Of a DNA stretch of 64,000 bases, positions 56,567 to 63,213 are shown in pieces; the stretch's first letter is position 1; each line of letters starts with the position of its first letter. The DNA comes from Saprospiraceae bacterium. Lineage in GTDB: Bacteria > Bacteroidota > Bacteroidia > Chitinophagales > Saprospiraceae. The stretch covers positions 343,579 to 407,578 of the forward strand of contig JADKAS010000003.1 in NCBI GenBank assembly GCA_016715245.1, written 5' to 3'. The notes beneath the pieces are model-generated. The model did not search any database and was not told the DNA's origin. It saw only the letters and a list, made by a program, of their open reading frames with translations. The position numbers and the translations under genes were made by a program.

Positions 56567-56968
56567 ATGGGAAACTTTCAAAAACTAATTGTTTGGCAGA
56601 AATCAAAAGATTTAGCTGTTGAAATTTATAAATTAACAAATGATGGAAAATTTAATAATGATTTTCGATTAAGGGACCAGATGAGAGCAAGTGCTGTTTC
56701 CATCGCTTCCAATATTGCAGAAGGGGATGAATTACAAACCAATAAACAATCTGTTAACTTTTTTTATATAGCAAAGGGCTCAGTTGCTGAATTAAAAACG
56801 CAGATTATCATTTCAAACGAAATAGCATATATTTCAAAAATTGATGCAGACTCATTTATTATTTCATGTGATGAAATTGGTAAAATGTTGACTAAACTTA
56901 TCAATATCCGAAAAGAAAACGAAAAACCAAATAAATCAAATTCAAAATTCTTAGCACCTAACACCTAA
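56567..56968 (+). CDS. four-helix-bundle (S23/IVP family) protein, cassette B
   Basis: 133 residues, intact. LIVWQKSKDLAVEIYKLT, then FRLRDQMRASAVSIASNIAEGDEL carries the family signature, and SVAELKTQIIISNEIAYIS matches helix 3. All-helical and soluble. Family members are encoded in 23S rRNA intervening sequences and, as bAvd, in diversity-generating retroelements; no reverse transcriptase is nearby. The C-terminal residues LAPNT and the stop are encoded by the right-arm repeat, so the gene and its flank are fused. Confidence 0.88.
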   Translation: MGNFQKLIVWQKSKDLAVEIYKLTNDGKFNNDFRLRDQMRASAVSIASNIAEGDELQTNKQSVNFFYIAKGSVAELKTQIIISNEIAYISKIDADSFIISCDEIGKMLTKLINIRKENEKPNKSNSKFLAPNT

Positions 56969-57000
56969 CACCCAAAACCTAACACCCAAAACCTAACACC
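56952..57000. repeat. cassette B right arm (inverted)
   Basis: A/C-rich repeats of ACACCCAAAACCTA type, the complement of the left arm, starting TAGCACCTA right at the S23 C-terminus and ending at the TTG start of the next gene. Confidence 0.85.
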
Positions 57001-57582
57001 TTGAATACTTTGAACACCTTTTTTAAACACGAATCCTCCTACATCGATGATGGTTGCACCATCGGAGAAGGCACAAAAATATGGCACTTCAGTCACATTA
57101 TGTCAGGAGCAGTTATAGGGGGAAATTGTAATATTGGTCAAAATGTGGTGGTTTCTCCGGGAGTTAAATTGGGGAACAATGTCAAGGTTCAGAACAATGT
57201 ATCCATTTATACCGGAGTGATTTGTGAAGACGATGTTTTTTTAGGACCTTCCTGTGTTTTCACTAATGTGATTAATCCTCGGAGCGCTGTCAACCGGAAA
57301 AATGAATATCAAAAGACAACGGTAGGTAAAGGGTCTAGTATTGGTGCCAATGCAACCATTGTCTGCGGAAATGATATCGGAAAATATGCCTTTATCGGAG
57401 CCGGTGCAGTAGTGACAAAGATGGTACCCGATTACGCGTTGATTGTAGGAAACCCTGGAAAACAAACAGGCTGGATGAGTGAATACGGGCAACGTCTTCA
57501 TTTTGATGAAAAAGGTTTTGCGGTTTGTTCTGAAAGTGGTCAAATGTATGAACTTAAAGATGGAAGAGTCAAAAGAAATTAA
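57001..57582 (+). CDS. UDP-2-acetamido-3-amino-uronate N-acetyltransferase (WbpD-like)
   Basis: 193 residues, left-handed beta-helix hexapeptide repeats. The strings GEGTKIWHFSHIMSGAVIGG, NIGQNVVVSPGVKLGNNV, VQNNVSIYTGVICEDDVFLG and NPRSAVNRKNEYQKT are very close to WbpD/WlbB, which acetylates the 3-amino group of UDP-GlcNAc(3NH2)A. Starts are TTG at 57001 or 57010, immediately after the cassette B right arm; no ATG is available upstream of the conserved HESSYIDDG. Confidence 0.88.
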   Translation: MNTLNTFFKHESSYIDDGCTIGEGTKIWHFSHIMSGAVIGGNCNIGQNVVVSPGVKLGNNVKVQNNVSIYTGVICEDDVFLGPSCVFTNVINPRSAVNRKNEYQKTTVGKGSSIGANATIVCGNDIGKYAFIGAGAVVTKMVPDYALIVGNPGKQTGWMSEYGQRLHFDEKGFAVCSESGQMYELKDGRVKRN

Positions 57583-57607
57583 ACATCAGGAAGATCCACA
57601 GGTCAGA

Positions 57608-57799
57608 ATGGACAGGACATTTTTTCGGATTGTATCAAGGGAGGATAAAGGTTTTAATCGCGAATATTGGTTAAAAAAGACAGTTTATGAAAGATTGTGT
57701 GCAGCATGGTATCTAACGTGTTGTGCCTATAATATTCCATATTCCGCAGATCACAAATTGGACCGGACAGCCTTCAGGATTAAAAAGAATGGGGATTAA
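57608..57799 (+). CDS. small protein of a two-gene NTase module (copy 1)
   Basis: 63 residues, MDRTFFRIVSREDKG at the start and KLDRTAFRIKKNGD at the end, with a helical middle (ERLCAAWYLTCCAYNI). The start at 57608 is chosen because the paralogue at 60756 starts the same way (MDKTYF). Upstream in-frame ATGs exist but overlap the acetyltransferase gene. It overlaps the following nucleotidyltransferase-like gene by 11 bp. Unknown function; perhaps the antitoxin-like or regulatory partner. Confidence 0.65.
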   Translation: MDRTFFRIVSREDKGFNREYWLKKTVYERLCAAWYLTCCAYNIPYSADHKLDRTAFRIKKNGD

Positions 57800-58262
57800 T
57801 ATTTTTAACACTGATTTTCATGAGTTTTTAATTTCACTTGAAAATAGTAAAGTGGAATACGTGTTGGTCGGTGGATATTCCGTAATTATTCATGGTTATA
57901 ATCGAACCACAGGAGATTTGGATATTTTTGTAAATCCTACTGAAGAAAATTATAAAAGATTATTAAAAGCTTTCCATATATTTGGAATGTCTGTATTTGA
58001 TATGCATCTTGAATCTTTTGTGGATACTAACAATTTTGACGTTTTTGAATTTGGCAGACCACCAGTAGCTATTGATATCCTGACTAAATTAAAGGGAGTC
58101 GACTTTAATCTTGCATTTCAAAATAAAATCAGATATGCTGTAGATGAACAATTATCCATTAATGTATTGCATTTAAACACCCTTATCCTGAGTAAAAAAA
58201 TTGCCGGCAGATCAAAAGACTTAAACGATATTGAACATCTTCAAAAAATGAAGATAGTGTAA
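57789..58262 (+). CDS. nucleotidyltransferase-like protein (module copy 1)
   Basis: About 157 residues from ATG at 57789, whose first 11 bp overlap the end of the small gene. It carries YVLVGGYSVIIHGYNRTTGDLDIF, the GG...HG..R.T.DxD pattern of the AbiEii/DUF6036-like nucleotidyltransferase superfamily, and PPVAIDILTKL with a third acidic residue. C-terminal KIAGRSKDLNDIEHL is typical of the group (RxKDxxDIxxL). Likely transfers NMP to a protein or RNA target; a toxin-like function is inference. Confidence 0.75.
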   Translation: MGINIFNTDFHEFLISLENSKVEYVLVGGYSVIIHGYNRTTGDLDIFVNPTEENYKRLLKAFHIFGMSVFDMHLESFVDTNNFDVFEFGRPPVAIDILTKLKGVDFNLAFQNKIRYAVDEQLSINVLHLNTLILSKKIAGRSKDLNDIEHLQKMKIV

Positions 58263-58272
58263 ATGATAATGC

Positions 58273-59238
58273 ATGAATAAAAAGTTTGCTCTGATCGGAG
58301 CAGCCGGTTTTGTTGCACCCCCGACATTTGAAGGCCATCCTTGACACCGGCAATACGTTGGTGGCAGCTATGGACCCTAACGATTCTGTGGGCGTTATGG
58401 ACAGTTATTTTCCGTCGGCAGCTTTTTTACAGAATTTGAACGTTTTGACCGACATCTGGAAAAATTAAAACGGAGTGGCAACAAAGTAGATTATGTGGTT
58501 GTGTGCAGCCCCAATTATCTTCATGACGCCCACATACGATTTGCTCTTCGGTACGGAGCAGATGTCATCTGCGAAAAACCCTTGGTATTAAACCCCTGGA
58601 ATATTGACCCTTTACAGGAGATGGAAAATGAAACTGGCCAAAAGATTTACAATATTCTGCAACTTCGCCTGCATCATTCTATTATCGCCCTGAAAGAAAA
58701 AATTGATAACGCACCGGAACAGCAAAAATTTGATATTGATCTGACCTATATTACTTCGCGGGGTTTATGGTATTATGCTTCATGGAAAGGTAATCCTGAA
58801 AAATCCGGGGGTATCGCCACCAATATTGGTATTCATTTTTTTGACATGCTTATCTGGATTTTTGGTGGAGTAGAGGAGAATACAGTACATGTACATACCC
58901 ACGACAGAGCTGGAGGTATTTTGCGATTGCATAAAGCCAATATTCGATGGTTTATGAGTATTAACCCCGATATGTTGCCCGAAGAAGTTCGTAATGCAGG
59001 AGGTCGGACTTACCGTTCAATCCGACTCCAAGGTGAAGAAATAGATTTTTCAGAGGGATTTACTGCGCTCCACTCAGATAGTTATACTCATATTCTCATG
59101 GGCAAGGGATTTACTCTGGAAGATGTAAGACCTTCAATAGAACTGGCATATAATGTAAGAACGAGTCCGGTCATTGAAACAAAACAAGGTGCGCATCCTT
59201 TTTGTGAAAAACCTCAAGGCAAACATCCATTCCACTAA
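58273..59238 (+). CDS. Gfo/Idh/MocA family oxidoreductase, WbpB-like (two frameshifts)
   Basis: The ATG at 58273 begins MNKKFALIGAAGFVAP, but an extra C in the C5 run at 58318-58322 breaks the frame, and a missing T in the T6 run at 58423-58428 restores it. Correcting both gives a 321-residue protein: AAGFVAPRHLKAILDTGN, CSPNYLHDAHIRFALR, DVICEKPLVLNP (the EKP motif), ATNIGIHFFDMLIWIFGG. Matches WbpB, the NAD-dependent C3 dehydrogenase of UDP-GlcNAcA. Two compensating indels in one gene suggest sequence error. Confidence 0.85.
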
Positions 59239-59262
59239 TTTCGATATTAAAAACAAGATAAA

Positions 59263-60127
59263 ATGAAAGGCATTATATTGGCCGGCGGTTCCGGCACCCG
59301 TCTTTACCCGATTACAAAAGCCATTAGCAAACAACTGATGCCAATTTATGACAAGCCGATGATTTATTATCCCTTGTCGATATTAATGCTGTCAGGGATC
59401 AAGGATATTCTTATCATCACCACACCGGAAGATCAGGCAGGATTTATCAGATTACTGGGAGATGGAAAAGAGCTGGGATGTCATTTTTCATACGCCGTCC
59501 AGCAAGTGCCAAATGGTCTGGCACAAGCTTTTGTCATCGGTGCTGATTTTGTAGGTAATGATTCCTCCTGCCTGGTGTTGGGAGATAATATATTTTACGG
59601 TTCCGGATTGAGTAAATTATTGCAAGACAGTGCACGAATTGAAGACGGAGCCAGAGTTTTTGCCTATCATGTCAATGACCCTGAACGTTATGGGGTTGTT
59701 GAGTTTGATGAGCAAAAAAAGCCATTTCGATCGAAGAAAAACCACTAACCCGAAAACAGATTTTGCCGTTCCGGGATTGTATTATTACGACAACAAGGTA
59801 GTGGACATAGCTAAAAATATCAGACCGTCAGCCAGAGGAGAATTTGAAATCACCACCGTCAACCAACATTATCTCGACCAGGGCAAACTATCAGTCGGTA
59901 TCATGGACAGAGGAATCGCCTGGTTGGATACCGGAACATTTGACTCCCTTCATGATGCTTCAGAATTTGTCCGTGTCATTGAAAAAAGACAGGGCTATAA
60001 AATCGGTTGTATTGAAGAAATTGCTTGGAGAATGGGTTTTATCGATGCAGGTCAACTGGAAAAACTGGCATCTCCTTTATTGAAAAGTGGTTACGGAGAA
60101 TATCTCATGAAAATATTAAAAAAATAA
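59263..60127 (+). CDS. rfbA: glucose-1-phosphate thymidylyltransferase (two frameshifts)
   Basis: Starts GGSGTRLYPITKAISKQLMP and continues YPLSILMLSGIKDILII and GDNIFYGSG, all diagnostic of RfbA. One A is missing from the A7 run at 59714-59720 and one C from the C3 run at 59749-59751; repairing both gives DEQKKAISIEEKPLTPKTDF and a 288-residue enzyme with GIAWLDTGTFDSL and EFVRVIEKRQGYKIGC. It makes dTDP-glucose for RfbB. The end is followed 2 bp later by the ribA TTG. Confidence 0.92.
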
Positions 60128-60129
60128 AA

Positions 60130-60726
60130 TTGTCAGAAATCATTTTACAAGGCGAAGCCAATATTCCTACCAAATACGGTGATTTCAGGATGCGGGCTTA
60201 TTCCTGTTCGGAGACAGATTATGTCCCGACTATTGTATTGCTGAATGACAATACCAAACTGGACAAACCTGTGTACGTGCGTATCCACAGTGAATGTATT
60301 ACAGGAGATTTGTTTGGCAGTATGAAATGTGAATGCGGCGAACAACTTGATTTGTCGATGAAAATCATCAGCGAAGAAGGTGGTCTCATCATCTATCTTC
60401 GTCAAGAGGGAAGGGGTATCGGTATCATCAATAAACTTCATGCTTACAGACAACAGGAAAAAGGTTTGGATACCATCGAAGCCAATAAGATTCTGGGGTT
60501 TGAGATAGATTCCCGAAGATATGATGCAGCTGTCAATATCCTCAAACAACTAAATATCAGAAACATCATATTATTGACCAATAATCCTGAAAAACTCAGT
60601 GCTTTGCGGGAAGCAGGTTTTGAATCCGTAGAAAGAAAGTCATTGATCATCACACCCAAAAAAGAAAACAAAGGGTATCTCAAAACCAAAAAAGATAAAA
60701 TGGGTCATGATGTGGATGTGGACTAA
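60130..60726 (+). CDS. ribA: GTP cyclohydrolase II (RibA-like)
   Basis: 198 residues from TTG at 60130. Zinc site CITGDLFGSMKCECGEQL near residue 57 (three Cys), RQEGRGIGIINK near residue 90 and NNPEKLSALREAGFE near residue 155 with the active-site Asn and Lys region. It is the complete RibA domain without a RibB partner. Riboflavin synthesis is the known role, but location directly after rfbA in a polysaccharide locus is unusual, so it may be a paralogue of different use. Confidence 0.88.
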   Translation: MSEIILQGEANIPTKYGDFRMRAYSCSETDYVPTIVLLNDNTKLDKPVYVRIHSECITGDLFGSMKCECGEQLDLSMKIISEEGGLIIYLRQEGRGIGIINKLHAYRQQEKGLDTIEANKILGFEIDSRRYDAAVNILKQLNIRNIILLTNNPEKLSALREAGFESVERKSLIITPKKENKGYLKTKKDKMGHDVDVD

Positions 60727-60755
60727 ATGTTGGCTATTTTTATTTAATTTCTTAT

Positions 60756-60950
60756 ATGGACAAAACGTATTTTAAAAAACAAAGTCTTGAGGAGGCCAAT
60801 AAACATCAGGATTTTTACCGTCAGATGTCAGATGAAAAAAGGGCGAAAGCATTTTTATTAATGATGCAGGCAGCTTATCATTTTGTCGGAAAAGAATGGC
60901 CTAAAATGGAAAAAATATTTTCAGGCAAGAGAAAAATACATGGCCAATAG
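60756..60950 (+). CDS. small protein of a two-gene NTase module (copy 2)
   Basis: 64 residues, MDKTYFKKQSLEEANKH, then a helical stretch EKRAKAFLLMMQAAYHF and KMEKIFSGKRKIHGQ. Same pattern and almost the same length as the product at 57608: MD[RK]T[FY]F, aromatic pair, AY near residue 40, and an [LM][DE][RK] segment near residue 50. The next gene starts inside its last 11 bp. Function unknown. Confidence 0.7.
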   Translation: MDKTYFKKQSLEEANKHQDFYRQMSDEKRAKAFLLMMQAAYHFVGKEWPKMEKIFSGKRKIHGQ

Positions 60951-61395
60951 TATATTCAATAACGACTTCAGAGATTTTCTGAATGCATTGAATCAGGCTA
61001 ACGTAAAATATGTTTTGGTTGGAGGATATTCAGTTATCTTTTATGGGTATAACCGGGTAACAGGAGATTTAGATTTGTTTCTGGAACCATGTGAAAAAAA
61101 TTACTATAATTTGATGAAAGCATGTGCATTGTTTGGATTACCAACGGATGCAATCTCCATGGAAGACTTTCTAAACCCGGGGGAAACCGATGTATTCACG
61201 TTTGGCAGACCTCCGGTAGCCATAGACCTAATGGTTAAACTGGCACAATTTACCTTTGATGATGTGTATGAGCATGCAGATTTTAAAGTTTTTGATGGTA
61301 TCCGTTTAAAAATCATTCATTTGAATCATCTTAAAGAGGCTAAAAAATATGCTGGAAGATTTAAAGATCTGGATGATTTGGAACATTTGCCATGA
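60940..61395 (+). CDS. nucleotidyltransferase-like protein (module copy 2)
   Basis: About 151 residues from ATG at 60940. YVLVGGYSVIFYGYNRVTGDLDLF and PPVAIDLMVKL give the acidic triad of an AbiEii/DUF6036-like nucleotidyltransferase, and the C-terminus KKYAGRFKDLDDLEHL matches the paralogue at 57789. The two copies share long identical stretches (FxFGRPPVAID, YVLVGGYSVI). Overlap with its small partner is 11 bp, as in copy 1. Confidence 0.78.
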   Translation: MANSIFNNDFRDFLNALNQANVKYVLVGGYSVIFYGYNRVTGDLDLFLEPCEKNYYNLMKACALFGLPTDAISMEDFLNPGETDVFTFGRPPVAIDLMVKLAQFTFDDVYEHADFKVFDGIRLKIIHLNHLKEAKKYAGRFKDLDDLEHLP

Positions 61396-61434
61396 GGGTC
61401 AAATTAAGAGAATATTTGTTATTAACAATTATAT

Positions 61435-62717
61435 ATGAAGCATAAAATAGCCATAATCGGCTTGGGATATGTGGGATTGCCTCTGGCCGTTGAATTTGCC
61501 AAAAAATATCCCGTGGTAGGGTTTGATATAAACCAAAAAAGAGTAGATGAACTCAATAGTGGTAAGGACTTAACCCTTGAAGTGGAAGATGATGTATTAC
61601 ATGAAGTATTAGCTTCTGCACTTGATTTTGACAACGACGGATTATTTGTTACGACCAGCTTGGAGGATTTGAAGTATTGTAATACGTTTATTGTAACCGT
61701 ACCCACCCCAACCGACAAAAACAACAGACCTGTACTGACGCCTCTCTATAAAGCCAGTGAATCAGTAGGGAAAGTTTTAAAAAAAGGGGATTACGTTATA
61801 TACGAATCCACCGTTTATCCCGGCGTCACAGAGGATGAATGTGTTCCCGTGCTTGAAAAAATTTCAGGACTTAAAATGAATGTGGATTTTTTTGTCGGAT
61901 ATAGTCCTGAACGCATCAATCCCGGGGATAAAGAACATACAGTATCAAAAATATTGAAGGTTACTTCCGGGTCAACACCGGAAGCTGCAACTATTATTGA
62001 CCAATTGTATAATTCAGTAATCACTGCAGGCACGTTTAAAGCAGCTTCCATCAAAGTCGCGGAAGCAGCTAAAGTTATTGAAAACAGCCAGCGGGATATC
62101 AACATTGCTTTTGTCAATGAACTTTCCAAGATTTTCAACCGCTTAGGAATCGATACGCATGAGGTATTGGAAGCGGCAGGTACCAAATGGAATTTTCTTC
62201 CTTTTAAACCGGGCCTTGTCGGAGGCCATTGTATTGGTGTTGATCCATACTACCTTGCACAAAAAGCGCAGGAAGTGGGATATCATCCGGAAATCATACT
62301 GGCCGGCAGAAGACTTAATGACAGCATGGGTCAGCACGTAGCCACAGAAGTGGTCAAACTGATGGTCAAAAAAGACATTATCGTCAAAGGGAGTAATATT
62401 CTAATGTTGGGTATTACCTTTAAAGAAAACTGTCCGGATATACGAAATACACGAGCTATTGATATCTACCACGAATTAAAAACGTACGACCTCAATGTTG
62501 ACGTTTATGACCCATGGGCAAGTGTTGAAGAAGTCTTTCATGAGTATGGCATTCATTCGATGACTTCATTGCCTGATAAAAATATGATGCCGTTATTCTG
62601 GCCGTATCGCATAAAACTTTTGAAAGTTTGCCTTTGCAAATTCTTAAAAAATCAAATTCTGTGGTGTATGATGTGAAGGCGTTTTTGCCGAAAGAAATGG
62701 TGGACGGAAGACTTTAA
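61435..62717 (+). CDS. UDP-N-acetylglucosamine 6-dehydrogenase, TviB/WbpO-like (frameshifted)
   Basis: KIAIIGLGYVGLPLAVEFAKK at the N-terminus, YESTVYPGVTEDECVP, VGYSPERINPGDK, NFLPFKPGLVGGHCIGVD with the catalytic Cys near residue 260, and TFKENCPDIRNTR: close to Vi-antigen TviB. One A is missing from the A5 run at 62578-62582. With it, the end becomes DKKYDAVILAVSHKTFESLP down to MVDGRL at 62717, total 427 residues. Product is UDP-GlcNAcA (or UDP-GalNAcA), which feeds the WbpB/E/D enzymes and the TviC-like epimerase next door. Confidence 0.9.
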
Positions 62718-62719
62718 TA

Positions 62720-62777
62720 TTGTCAATTTGTTTATTTGTCAATTTGTCGATTTGATAATTTGTCGATTTGATAATTT
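62720..62777. repeat. cassette C left arm
   Basis: T/G-rich repeats: TTGTCAATTTG twice, then two tandem copies of AATTTGTCGATTTGAT. Confidence 0.85.
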
Positions 62778-62798
62778 AGAGAAATAAAGAAAAGTAAG

Positions 62799-63153
62799 GT
62801 GTATACATATAATTTTGAAAAGCTGGATATCTGGAAAATTTCAATGGAACTTGCTGCTTAATTTAAAATTACCAAAATTTTCCTGATTCAGAAAAATTTG
62901 GATTAATAAATCAATTGAGAAGGGCACTTAATCAATTTCCGCCAACATAGCAGAAGGATTGAGTAGAAGAGAAATGATCAGAGAAAGCTTCTTTGAAGTC
63001 GCATTTTGCTCCTTCAATTGAAGTGTTCAACTTTTTAAGATTTTCAGTAAAAGTTGGTTTTATAAAATTGGAAACTTTAGAAAACTTCATAGGTTGCAAA
63101 TTCTTGAATTGACAAACAAATTTAATGCTTTCCACAAACAAATTGACAAATAA
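62799..63153 (+). pseudogene. four-helix-bundle (S23/IVP family) gene remnant, cassette C
   Basis: From GTG at 62799 the frame reads VYTYNFEKLDIWKISMELAA, very like cassette A, then meets a stop. Further pieces appear in other frames: FPDSEKFGLINQLRRAL, then SISANIAEGLSRREM, and finally LTNKFNAFHKQIDK up to the TAA at 63151-63153. At least three frame changes and an internal stop are needed, too many for simple read error, so I call it a pseudogene. The stop lies inside the right arm. Confidence 0.75.
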
Positions 63154-63213
63154 AACAAATTGACAAATAACCAAATCACCAAATTGACAAATCACCAAAT
63201 TGACAAATCACCA
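63135..63213. repeat. cassette C right arm (inverted)
   Basis: A/C-rich repeats of CAAATTGACAAAT and CACCAAATTGACAAAT type, the complement of the left arm. The in-frame TTG start candidate of the next gene (63184) lies within it. Confidence 0.85.

Larger units (their letters stand above)
56444..57000. mobile_element. S23 cassette B: four-helix-bundle gene between inverted tandem repeats
   Basis: Left G/T-rich repeats, an intact S23-family gene and right A/C-rich repeats, all between the wzz stop and the acetyltransferase start. The arms are complementary: TAGGTGCTA before the gene, TAGCACCTA after it, plus repeated TTAGGTTTT against AAAACCTAA. The gene's last codons lie inside the right arm. 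Candidate element; mobility is inference. Confidence 0.45.
62718..63213. mobile_element. S23 cassette C: decayed four-helix-bundle gene between inverted tandem repeats
   Basis: Starts at the tviB-like stop and ends at the coding start of the epimerase, filling the whole gap. A 27-bp segment of the left arm (62720-62746) matches the reverse complement of 63139-63166 with a single extra base. The S23 gene inside is broken. Same layout as A and B with unrelated repeat sequence. Confidence 0.45.

Noticed and set aside
57479..57607. N-terminal extension of the small protein of module 1
   Set aside because: It would overlap the acetyltransferase gene by over 100 bp, and the paralogue at 60756 starts at the MDKTYF motif.
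51198..63153. Diversity-generating retroelement suggested by S23/bAvd-like genes
   Set aside because: No reverse transcriptase, template repeat or variable repeat was found in the window.
62932..63198. 88-codon minus-strand frame near cassette C
   Set aside because: Its residues come from antisense of repeat arm and S23 remnant (VICQFGDLVICQF type repeats), so it is not a real protein.
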